Assembly: GCF_000622005.1 (NCBI RefSeq)
Contig: NZ_JHWV01000006.1
Location: forward strand, 248,001-312,000
From: Anaerovibrio sp. RM50
GTDB taxonomy: Bacteria > Bacillota > Negativicutes > Selenomonadales > Selenomonadaceae
Direction of reading: 5' to 3'
DNA: 64,000 nucleotides
Shown: piece by piece, positions 57,101-63,682 of the stretch
Layout of the letters: each line of letters opens with the position of its first letter
How positions within the stretch are numbered: position 1 is the stretch's first letter
Position numbers and translations under genes: made by a program
Notes under the pieces: generated by a model
What the model saw: the letters and a program-made list of their open reading frames with translations, nothing else
Databases searched by the model: none
What the model was told of the DNA's origin: nothing

Positions 57101-57477
57101 TTTTCGTCACCAAAAACAGCCAGTACAACGCTGTACTGGTTTCTGTCACGAAGGGCCTCCGGCTGGCCAATGCCGTCCTGGGACCGCTTCTGGGCATAAT
57201 AGCCCCTTATATATGAATTAAGACTACGCTCTCTGGCGCTGGCGTCCGCCGCCTTGTTGTAGGTAACCTTCTTGGGTGGCACCAGCAGGGTAATCAGGGC
57301 ATCCACAAGAGTAGACTTGCCGGAGCCCACGTCACCTGTCAAAAGTGATGTCTCCCCATCAAGATCCATAGCCCAAATCTTCCCGTCAAATGTACCCCAG
57401 TTATATACTTCCAGCCGAACCAGCCGAAACCCCATCTTCACATCCTTAGGGTCATGCTCAAAATCAAATAAATCCAT
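54103..57477 (-). CDS. jetC: Wadjet/MksB-like SMC ATPase JetC
   Basis: 1124 aa. N-terminal ATPase lobe with Walker A GDVGSGKST (about 48-56), long paired coiled coils (about 300-460 and 640-800) around a hinge, and a C-terminal lobe with signature SGGKSGGQKEKLAY and Walker B FRFVVIDEAF. The MukB-like layout with DSGGKSGGQ fits JetC of Wadjet or MksB. It compacts DNA together with JetA and JetB, which lie 3.2 kb upstream. In other genomes jetD follows; here ribF does. ATG 57477 follows AAAGGG, 26 bp past a peptidase-like gene. Confidence 0.9.
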   Translation of the reverse strand: MDLFDFEHDPKDVKMGFRLVRLEVYNWGTFDGKIWAMDLDGETSLLTGDVGSGKSTLVDALITLLVPPKKVTYNKAADASARERSLNSYIRGYYAQKRSQDGIGQPEALRDRNQYSVVLAVFGDENLGARVTLAQVFWYKDETGNPERFFALGEKTLTIENHFSNFGSDIRSLRKRLSNDVYIHIYDDYPKYAEDFRRRFGISSLQAMDLFQQTISMKKVDSLTSFVRQNMLEQPGTEDDVQHLLEHFHDLDTAHSAVVRARKQEEMLLPLTALGESYFDVHSRQVVIEQMEGALSAWFAKEDKMLREKALEGLEGNLVQIKKDHESIMEQKQANEESIEDVQRQLYQNGGDKVSVIEEKLDNTNKALEACLKQCQQYEENAKGLSLEVPDTLAVFNDNLEKLTELDKDEKQRELDIAEAQSDNDSEIKALNNSIDMVENELTSLRSRKSSISAEYIDLRQQICQDLDLAESELPFAGELMQVAEGEEQWEGAIERLLHGFGMSLLVPKFHYGEIVQWMEKHKVKQRVVYYCCEEYVDPVNFDDLSEDAACAKLDIRQDSPFKNWLMRELYQRYSHTCCETFKEFQQEKFAITIKGQIKTQGRRHEKDDRYDLNDRRRFVLGFSNLKKIQALESELEDLQEAVKEAKRTEGRLKRQNGECRKKQLYINNLQLFRDFTLLDRATLEGDVAEKKQLLSELQEENAVYMKLEKQLSDLKTERKNIDLQLQRIVVSLNNINYGIKSNKQAIEADETRLETISEEEQQRVFPRISERAAQVFGEKHLSLNNQGELKEMLAENLRAEREMSVRSKEEKGQQLVVMMQRFKAAFPEFGDELAAATEGLNDYRQLLTKLQTDALPRFEDKFRELLRENTINRIALFREKLNNVCDVIKERIEMINRSLAEIDYSEGRYIQIECDNVADNDIKDFRNQLRSCVSGYTEGEDNEAYSEEKFRQVEKIIERFRGRPECAEADKRWTARVTDVRNWFSFAASERWRDTGEEYEHYTDSGGKSGGQKEKLAYTILAASLVYNFGLESKHKKINSFRFVVIDEAFLKSSDESARFGLELFQKMDLQLLVVTPLLKIGTIEPYVSHVGFVYQDDQKHKSFLRNLSIRQLQAERAEYAKS

Positions 57478-57503
57478 AATAATCCCTTTTTATATTAATT
57501 TAA

Positions 57504-58154
57504 TCAACTACTCAATTTTCTATACGCCATAGCAGGGTTAGATTTCAAAAGCGCCAATATTTCAAAAAACTTCTTATGGTCGCTTAAATATACCAAGGCA
57601 GAACTGTAAGGCCAATTAGCAGATGCATATTCCTGCCACAAGCTTTTTCGGTGCTGGGCCACCATTTCATAATCGCCATCTGCATTGCTTTCCAACCAGG
57701 AATACGCAAAATAATCTGCCACCGACTCCGTCAGCTGGTGCTTTCTTTCCATAGATATTCCCGTTCTGGGGCTGGCATCCTGCAAAAAGGCCCTTTCATC
57801 CCATATTCGGTGCAGGGAATGAAAAAATTCATGGGCAAGCACCATGCTTAAAACACTTTCATATTCATTCTCCAAATGAAATATGCAGCAATATTCCTTC
57901 ACTGCCTCATGGTATATGAATACACTGTAGCCCTTTTTAATGGATTTTCCCAACTGCTTATCAAAGGGGCCATTCCCTTTAGGAATAACTATCACTTCAT
58001 CTGAAATATATACAGGTGGCAGCCATTCCTTGCGCTCCCTCAGCATTTTACAAAAAGACTTATCTGTAAAACCAGCCATGAAATCATAGAAGAATTCCCT
58101 TATTTGCACCAGCTCTTTTTCCAAAAATGAATCAACATTATATGTAAACATCAT
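57504..58154 (-). CDS. Gluzincin-like HExxH protein of unknown family
   Basis: 216 aa, no signal peptide. Contains HEFFH at residues 108-112 and a downstream TESVADYFA (Glu143), the pattern of a zinc metallopeptidase with a third Glu ligand. I do not recognise the family. It lies between jetB and jetC, directly upstream of jetC. AT-richer and less biased in codon use than its neighbours by eye. Weak ribosome site. Confidence 0.7.
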   Translation of the reverse strand: MMFTYNVDSFLEKELVQIREFFYDFMAGFTDKSFCKMLRERKEWLPPVYISDEVIVIPKGNGPFDKQLGKSIKKGYSVFIYHEAVKEYCCIFHLENEYESVLSMVLAHEFFHSLHRIWDERAFLQDASPRTGISMERKHQLTESVADYFAYSWLESNADGDYEMVAQHRKSLWQEYASANWPYSSALVYLSDHKKFFEILALLKSNPAMAYRKLSS

Positions 58155-58184
58155 AAATCCAGTATATTTCCCTTAACAAACACA

Positions 58185-58235
58185 AAACAGGCCAGAAACC
58201 GCAAAAGCTATGTGGAACTGACCTGATCTGTTTTT
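58185..58235 (-). terminator. Possible terminator downstream of yqeY transcript
   Basis: Imperfect long hairpin: AACAG-CAGGTCAG pairs with CTGGCCTG-TT across a 20-nt loop, then TTGTGTTTGTT on the minus strand. Weak. Confidence 0.35.
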
Positions 58236-58256
58236 ACCCGTTAATATCGGATGAAA

Positions 58257-58466
58257 CTACATTTTCAAGAGCATCGCCACATTTTCCGGGCAGTATTCTA
58301 TCTGCTCTGACCAGCGGCGTATGGCTTCAGACAAATCACCCGTAATGGCTGCTGCTATAAAAATATATTCCGTGGATATATCTGTATAAATCAGCAAATC
58401 ATCCAGGCTGTAATCACTGGCTATACAGGAAAAATCCTTATAAAATGACGGATAAACTGTATTCAT
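58257..58466 (-). CDS. Small hypothetical protein (69 aa)
   Basis: 69 aa, acidic, with a hydrophobic middle (IFIAAAITGDLSEAIRRW). Not recognised. ATG 58466 follows AGGTGATGGG and lies 12 bp past the yqeY stop, so it may share that transcript. The reading frame has normal start and stop context but no other support. Confidence 0.5.
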   Translation of the reverse strand: MNTVYPSFYKDFSCIASDYSLDDLLIYTDISTEYIFIAAAITGDLSEAIRRWSEQIEYCPENVAMLLKM

Positions 58467-58478
58467 CCCATCACCTGC

Positions 58479-58922
58479 TTAATTCAGGGCTTCCTTCACT
58501 AATGTATTGACCATCTTTCCATCAGCACGGCCTTTAACCTTTGGCATAAGTGCCCCCATTACCTTGCCCATATCCTTTGGTGATGAAGCACCAGTCTGCT
58601 CCACAGCCTCTTTCACCAAGGCACGTACCTCATCCTCAGATAACTGCTGTGGCAAATATGGCATCAGAAAAGCAATCTCGGCTTCATTCTGAGCTACCAA
58701 ATCAGCCCGTCCGCCTTTTTCGAAATCTGCGATAGAGTCCTTACGCATCTTAACTTCCTTGCTAATAACGGCTATTACAGCATCATCATCCAGCTCTACC
58801 TTGTTGTCAATTTCCTGCTGCTTAATGGCACCTCTAACCATGCGAATAACTGCCAAGCGCTCCTTTTCCTTGCCCTTCATTGCTTCCTTCATATCATTTG
58901 CCAACTGTTCTTTAAGTGACAT
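58479..58922 (-). CDS. yqeY: YqeY/GatB-like protein
   Basis: 147 aa. Matches the YqeY domain over its whole length (SLKEQLANDMKEAMKGKEKERL; AEIAFLMPYLPQQLS; GKVMGALMPKVKGRADGKMV), which is related to the tail of GatB and thought to act on tRNA. ATG 58922 follows GGAGGTG. It usually follows rpsU, but here it stands in the interval that splits the jet genes. Confidence 0.92.
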   Translation of the reverse strand: MSLKEQLANDMKEAMKGKEKERLAVIRMVRGAIKQQEIDNKVELDDDAVIAVISKEVKMRKDSIADFEKGGRADLVAQNEAEIAFLMPYLPQQLSEDEVRALVKEAVEQTGASSPKDMGKVMGALMPKVKGRADGKMVNTLVKEALN

Positions 58923-58941
58923 ATTATGCACCTCCAAAAAA

Positions 58942-58986
58942 TTAAAGACTTTAACCACATATAAATATAGCGATTAAAGTCTTTAA
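58942..58986. promoter_or_regulatory. 13-bp perfect inverted repeat upstream of yqeY
   Basis: TTAAAGACTTTAA (58942-58954) and its complement TTAAAGTCTTTAA (58974-58986) are 19 bp apart, in the yqeY leader/promoter. On the minus strand the second arm is followed by a T-run and then the ribosome site. Operator or attenuator. Confidence 0.6.
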
Positions 58987-59074
58987 AATCAATATTTTAG
59001 TATTCAGCACTTCCTTTTTTAATGAGAACTGCCAGGTAATACTGTTTCAATAAGCTCCGTAATTATGAAAATTA

Positions 59075-59356
59075 TCACAGTTGAAATCCGCACGCTTTTA
59101 TAGGAAGTACATTTCCCTCCAGTATAGTGAGTGCCTGTTCCTTATACTTAATTGGTACTTCAATACGGAAAATATACTGTTTTTTTGTCCCCCATATATT
59201 CCCCGGATTGAGATTACTACAGCATCCAGCAATTGGTGCTTCCTCAGACTCAAAGGATGTATATTCTATTCCGTTTGACTCCAACAGATTTCTGGCTTTC
59301 GCCCAATCATCCTTGTCCCTTGAACGATATACCACGATTTTTCGCCAATTAAACAT
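59075..59356 (-). CDS. Small hypothetical protein, weakly DUF2007-like
   Basis: 93 aa. The pattern KIVVYRSRDKDDWAKARNLLESNGIEYTS resembles the start of DUF2007 'signal-transducing' proteins, but it is short of proof. Two Cys pairs (AGCCSN, KACG) are present. ATG 59356 lies 6 nt after GGAGGG; an ATG 6 bp upstream overlaps it. Confidence 0.5.
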   Translation of the reverse strand: MFNWRKIVVYRSRDKDDWAKARNLLESNGIEYTSFESEEAPIAGCCSNLNPGNIWGTKKQYIFRIEVPIKYKEQALTILEGNVLPIKACGFQL

Positions 59357-59498
59357 ATCCATCCCTCCAATAACCAGTACCATTATACAATTTAATAAAA
59401 ATAAATGTTTTCAAAATATTAATCAGACACAATATTCACTGGATTTCCGGCAAAGACTACAAAATCACTAACCACTTATTTATCCACAATAGGTAGCT

Positions 59499-59924
59499 TT
59501 ATGACCAATACAATTCACCGATTTCCAGCAGAGAAGAATGGACTGTTGATAGTGAACCATAGGCACGGCGTAATAAAGCCCGCACACGGGCTACCAGCTC
59601 CCGGGTACTAAAGGGCTTAGTAATATAATCATCAGCCCCGATTTCCAACCCACTTAGCTGGTCAGCTTCTGCATCCAATGCCGTCAACATTATGATGGGC
59701 ACCGAGCTGTTTTCACGAATTCGCCGGCATACCTCATAGCCATCCATTCCAGGTAACATAATATCCAGCAAAATGATATCCGGCTGATGCTCGGTCACTT
59801 CAATTAGTGCACTTGGACCACTCATAGCGGTATAAACCTTGAAGTTTTCCTTGGCAAAATATTCTGTTAGTAGCTCGATTAGTTTATTATCATCATCGGC
59901 AATAAGAATTGAGTATGAATTCAC
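59499..59924 (-). CDS. Response regulator receiver, truncated OmpR type
   Basis: 141 aa. A complete REC domain (residues 1-118) with acidic pair DDD, phospho-Asp in ILLDIMLPGMDG, Thr in MLTALD and Lys in TKPF. The OmpR linker (ELVARVRALLRRAYG) is followed by only about 20 residues instead of a winged helix; the DNA-binding domain is missing, and no other frame in the 110 bp beyond restores it. A decayed gene or a stand-alone receiver. No kinase adjoins. Confidence 0.8.
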   Translation of the reverse strand: MNSYSILIADDDNKLIELLTEYFAKENFKVYTAMSGPSALIEVTEHQPDIILLDIMLPGMDGYEVCRRIRENSSVPIIMLTALDAEADQLSGLEIGADDYITKPFSTRELVARVRALLRRAYGSLSTVHSSLLEIGELYWS

Positions 59925-59949
59925 ATTAAACCGCCTTTCTCTTTCATAA

Positions 59950-59986
59950 AGGGAAAATACCCAACGGCAAGCTGCTGTTGGGTATT
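59950..59986 (-). terminator. Terminator after the DUF6803-like gene
   Basis: 10-bp perfect stem AATACCCAAC / GTTGGGTATT with an 11-nt loop, followed by TTTCCCTTT on the minus strand, about 10 bp past the stop. Confidence 0.88.
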
Positions 59987-59996
59987 CGGGGTAAAT

Positions 59997-60530
59997 TTAT
60001 TCGTGGGAATGGCCTGCATGACCAGAGCCATCGGAATGGTCATGAGAATGCATAGGCATTTCCTGCTGTGCCACTGGCCTTAAATCATTAATAGTCGGAT
60101 CAACCATACCGAAAATCATCGCTACATGACTGACAATTAAAAAGCCAATCAACAGCATAAAATGAGATTTGGTGCGCTCCTTTGATGAAGCATTTCTTTT
60201 AACTATACCAAATTCCAATAAGGTAATACCCAGCAGAGGGACTATACCGCACAGATATGCGCCTACAGCTACCACATCAACCCAACCACGCCATTCAATA
60301 TTTGGAACCACATACGTAATCAGATAGATGAATACACCGGTAAAATAAATACCAGTTATTTTACCTAACCATGTATTAATACTCTTCCATGAATTTTCAC
60401 CTGTATCCTTTAGATACAGCGTATAAAATTCCGTTGCCACCAAAAATTCCGCTAACCCAACTGGTATAACCATGAATAATATTAAATTCCATGGCTGATT
60501 CGTCATTAAAAGCTCCATATAATTTGTCAT
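59997..60530 (-). CDS. DUF6803-like membrane protein with His-rich tail
   Basis: 177 aa. Four to five membrane helices from about residue 15, then a C-terminal HSHDHSDGSGHAGHSHE tail that would bind a metal ion. Similar in pattern to DUF6803 proteins. A role in metal handling is inferred from the tail only. ATG 60530 is 8 nt after AAGGAG; a GTG at 60539 is rejected. Its promoter region has a response-regulator-type direct repeat and a dyad. Confidence 0.75.
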   Translation of the reverse strand: MTNYMELLMTNQPWNLILFMVIPVGLAEFLVATEFYTLYLKDTGENSWKSINTWLGKITGIYFTGVFIYLITYVVPNIEWRGWVDVVAVGAYLCGIVPLLGITLLEFGIVKRNASSKERTKSHFMLLIGFLIVSHVAMIFGMVDPTINDLRPVAQQEMPMHSHDHSDGSGHAGHSHE

Positions 60531-60554
60531 AATCTGCACTCCTTAAAACTTAAT

Positions 60555-60584
60555 TTTGCTTGCAGATTTATTGTAGCAAGCAAA
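60555..60584 (-). promoter_or_regulatory. 9-bp inverted repeat around the -10 of the DUF6803-like gene
   Basis: TTTGCTTGC (60555-60563) and GCAAGCAAA (60576-60584), perfectly complementary, 12 bp apart. The minus-strand -10 candidate TACAAT (60575-60570) lies in the spacer. Looks like a repressor operator. Confidence 0.55.
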
Positions 60585-60608
60585 TGTGCAGATGATATGG
60601 AGGGAATA

Positions 60609-60625
60609 TGAAGAAACTGTGAAGA
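60609..60625. promoter_or_regulatory. OmpR-type direct repeat
   Basis: TGAAGA at 60609-60614 and 60620-60625, an 11-bp period, upstream of the -10 of the DUF6803-like gene. OmpR-family regulators bind two such half-sites in tandem. The adjacent response regulator lacks its DNA-binding domain. Confidence 0.45.
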
Positions 60626-60700
60626 TTAATGTATTAGCACTTCTTTAAACGATAAAACGAAGACCAGAAGCTATCAGCAGCTATGAAAGTAGGCAGCTTT

Positions 60701-61315
60701 TTAACCTATCAGTACATCATCATCAGACTGGTCACTATCCTTTGCCCCATAATTTATATAGTCCTGCAACCGCTCATTGAACTTCTGGAGCCAGTCTGCG
60801 GTGACGAAGCTCCTTATAAGCTCCCTAACTTCATAGGTATCCGTTTGGCCGTAGACCTCTGACAAAAAGCCCATTTCCACTGCCTTTTTAATGTGGCGGT
60901 TCACTTCATTATCAAACTTGGTTTCATTGGTGGCGGCGGGATAAAATGGCTTCAGTCTAAGCTTAATATCCTCAAGGGAAAGAACAAGAATGCTGTCACC
61001 GTTGGAGGCATCAAAATCCCCCAGACTTTTACGAAGCTGCACCAAAAGAATACTCAAACCATAACTTAACTGATGGCGTGGCACCAGCCGCGGCAAATTC
61101 TCATCCTCATTTTGCTTTACATAGGCATAGCCCGCATTATCGTCCACATAAAGGAGCAGGCCAATCTGGGCCACATATTCCTCCATGCGGGGCTGATTTT
61201 CCTTAATAATGTTCCATATATCCGGCTGGGTGCGCTTATCGACCACGCCCTTTAAAATCGTAATCAGGGCGCGGGAATAGTCCATATCCTTTTCCTCAAT
61301 CAACATATCTTCCAT
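60701..61315 (-). CDS. jetB: Wadjet/MksE-like accessory protein JetB (DUF4194)
   Basis: 204 aa winged-helix protein of the DUF4194/MukE type (ALITILKGVVD; IGLLLYVDDNAGYAYVKQ; LSYGLSILLVQLRKSL). It dimerises and docks on the kleisin JetA. ATG 61315 follows GAGGGG at the very end of jetA. No jetC directly follows, unlike canonical operons. Confidence 0.9.
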   Translation of the reverse strand: MEDMLIEEKDMDYSRALITILKGVVDKRTQPDIWNIIKENQPRMEEYVAQIGLLLYVDDNAGYAYVKQNEDENLPRLVPRHQLSYGLSILLVQLRKSLGDFDASNGDSILVLSLEDIKLRLKPFYPAATNETKFDNEVNRHIKKAVEMGFLSEVYGQTDTYEVRELIRSFVTADWLQKFNERLQDYINYGAKDSDQSDDDVLIG

Positions 61316-61318
61316 TCC

Positions 61319-62791
61319 TTACCCCTCTTTTTTGTAAAAAATAATCTTATCCATATCCACCTGAATATCCACGGCGTTAACATTTTCCATATCCAGCTGC
61401 TGACGCTCACCCTCCACGAAGCTGCGGCTGTCACTGCTGGCAATTACCAAATAGTTAAGAAGCTCTGTAAGTCCCTTGGTAAGGGGGTGCTTTGCCAAAA
61501 TCTCGCTCAAGGAGACCTTTTCCCTGTCTCCAAGGACCTGGGCAATATTTTCCTCCAGCACCTTTCGGTCCACGTAAACCTGTTTAAACAGGGCCTCCAC
61601 GGAACCCTGATGATTTCCCTTTTCAAGGGCACTGCTTTCGATAATAGGCTTTTTCGGCGGCACAAAAAGAGGCCTGTCCATAACAAAATCAAAGAATGGG
61701 GCCGACTGATCCATCTGGGCAAATTCAGCATCTCTCGGGATATTGTTCTTTATGGAAAGGGACTTATCCTCCACCTGCTTAATAAGCTCATAAATGTAAC
61801 GCTCCTGCTCCAGATAGCCCTCATCCACATATTGGCGGATCTGACGGGACAAATTGCTGACGGTGTCCATAACCTGTCTTGCCGCCTCAGACCACTGACG
61901 GCGGATATGACGCATATCGTACTGCTTCTCCACCTCATCAATGCCCTCAATTTTCAGGATTCTTCCCAGGGCCTCGTCCATTTCCTCACGGGAGGACTGG
62001 TTCATGAGATAATCCCAAAAGGCCCCAAAGCTCCTGCCCTGCTCCGAGTGCTGTATATAATCCCTGTCCTGAAAGAACTTTTCCAAAAGCTCTCCCTTGC
62101 CCTTTTTCCAGGTGACTATCTGCTCCATAAGGCTCCGCTCCAGCTGACGGAAATTTTCCTCCACCTCACGAAAATCCGCCAGTATACTTCTGGCGGTTTC
62201 AGCGGCGTGAATATATCTGTCCTTTATCTGAACTTCATTTAAAATTTTAGGTGTGCCTCCATTTTTAAGGTAGGCAATCTCCTTTTCAATGGCTTCCTTT
62301 TCCTCCTGCAGCCGGGCAATGCGGCTTTCAGCACTAACATTGCTTTCCTCATCAATTTCCCTTATAAGGTTAAACACCAGGCGAACCCTTGACTCAGTGC
62401 CAATAAAGCTCTGCTTTTTCAGGCCTGCCAGCCACTCAATGCCCCGCTGGGCATCTGCCGTCAAATCATAGCAGGGCTCGTTCTTCTTAACGAAAAATTT
62501 TCGGAGCCATGAGTGCTGACCGTCAGTCCACGATGTCAAATAATCCTTGGCAGGACGGATAATCCCCTGGGCCTCGGCATTATCGTGAAGGTCATATATA
62601 AAATTATTAAGATCCTCCAGCAGTCTGTCCTCCGGCACGGCCCTTTGATTATTAACCATAAACTCCTTATAAAGAAAGGCCGCCACGAAGCTGCACTGCT
62701 CAGAGGCCAACAGCCGCCAGGCAGGGTGCTCATTTCTCAGCTTCACCAAAAAGCTGTACTGCATATTGTCAGGTATATTATCATTCATCAT
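61319..62791 (-). CDS. jetA: Wadjet/MksF-like kleisin JetA (DUF3375)
   Basis: 490 aa DUF3375 protein, the kleisin that bridges JetC heads: N-terminal helical domain with LLASEQCSFVAAFLYKEF, a coiled-coil centre (about 155-245), and a C-terminal winged-helix part ending in IIFYKKEG. ATG 62791 or 62788; ribosome site AGGTG. First of jetA-jetB, 65 bp after the RsmJ-like methyltransferase. Confidence 0.9.
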   Translation of the reverse strand: MMNDNIPDNMQYSFLVKLRNEHPAWRLLASEQCSFVAAFLYKEFMVNNQRAVPEDRLLEDLNNFIYDLHDNAEAQGIIRPAKDYLTSWTDGQHSWLRKFFVKKNEPCYDLTADAQRGIEWLAGLKKQSFIGTESRVRLVFNLIREIDEESNVSAESRIARLQEEKEAIEKEIAYLKNGGTPKILNEVQIKDRYIHAAETARSILADFREVEENFRQLERSLMEQIVTWKKGKGELLEKFFQDRDYIQHSEQGRSFGAFWDYLMNQSSREEMDEALGRILKIEGIDEVEKQYDMRHIRRQWSEAARQVMDTVSNLSRQIRQYVDEGYLEQERYIYELIKQVEDKSLSIKNNIPRDAEFAQMDQSAPFFDFVMDRPLFVPPKKPIIESSALEKGNHQGSVEALFKQVYVDRKVLEENIAQVLGDREKVSLSEILAKHPLTKGLTELLNYLVIASSDSRSFVEGERQQLDMENVNAVDIQVDMDKIIFYKKEG

Positions 62792-62856
62792 TCTATCAAT
62801 AACACCTACAGTTTAATAATGCCTATGTTTCAATAACAACTATACTTTAATAATGT

Positions 62857-63639
62857 TTAAAGCTTAATAACGCCATAATGGACCTTGGAATGCTTGCCCC
62901 CCACAATGGTATCAAATCCAAGACGGGCGAATTCAAGACTGCGGCTGTTTTCCTTCATAACCACCCTATGTCTTGCCACCCTCTTTGCCTCATTAACCGC
63001 CTCTATTGACAAGGGGCGGTGGTCCGCCACGGCGCGGATAGGATTAATATTATGGCTGTCCTTTAATGGGTGGCGGAACATAGGATCAAAGTAAATAACG
63101 TCCACGGACTTATCAGGCAGAGTCTTTAAATACTCATTATAATCAGCATTTATGACATTCACCCGCTTAATGGCACTGTGAAGCTCATAATTGGTGGCGA
63201 GAAAATGCTTCATGCCCTCACCGGTTACAAAGGCAATAAGAGGACTGGCCTCAAGACCCGTTACACTTCCCGATTCCCCTGTCACAAAGCTGGCCACTAT
63301 GGCATCAGCCCCAAAGCCCAGGGTACAGTCCAGCACGCTCATGCCTTCCTTTAAATCCATGGCTGTTGCCATGTGATCCTCATCACCCATGCGGATATTT
63401 TTAATGCGCAGCTGGGACATATTGGGGTGGAAAAACAGCTCCCCGTCACGGGTATCCAACACAAAGCTGCCCTTTTTGGCCACCAGAATATTGTCTACCC
63501 CGTATTCCTCACGCATTTCAGGCAAAGCCGCACGATTACGCTTAACATTTTTTATGCCCAGCTTCTCCGCCGCATAGGCCGCCAGCTCAATACTTTCCCT
63601 ATGATTTTTTCTGTCCGTTGTGACAATGGTATTTAGCAT
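62857..63639 (-). CDS. RsmJ-like class I SAM methyltransferase
   Basis: 260 aa. SAM-binding motif I is VLDCTLGFGADAIVAS and the catalytic motif is IYFDPMF, as in RsmJ (16S rRNA m2G1516) and its Firmicutes relatives. Target in this organism not proven. ATG 63639 follows TAGGAGAATTA; the frame is open for 81 bp more, overlapping mutL, with no ribosome site. Follows mutL by 43 bp. Confidence 0.85.
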   Translation of the reverse strand: MLNTIVTTDRKNHRESIELAAYAAEKLGIKNVKRNRAALPEMREEYGVDNILVAKKGSFVLDTRDGELFFHPNMSQLRIKNIRMGDEDHMATAMDLKEGMSVLDCTLGFGADAIVASFVTGESGSVTGLEASPLIAFVTGEGMKHFLATNYELHSAIKRVNVINADYNEYLKTLPDKSVDVIYFDPMFRHPLKDSHNINPIRAVADHRPLSIEAVNEAKRVARHRVVMKENSRSLEFARLGFDTIVGGKHSKVHYGVIKL

Positions 63640-63682
63640 TAATTCTCCTAAATATATATTGCAGCAATATCGTGTGGGCAGC

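Noticed and set aside
59479-59487. Perfect DnaA-box sequence TTATCCACA
   Set aside because: A single 9-mer in 64 kb is expected about once in two windows by chance, with no cluster, AT-rich unwinding region or dnaA/dnaN nearby. Not an origin.
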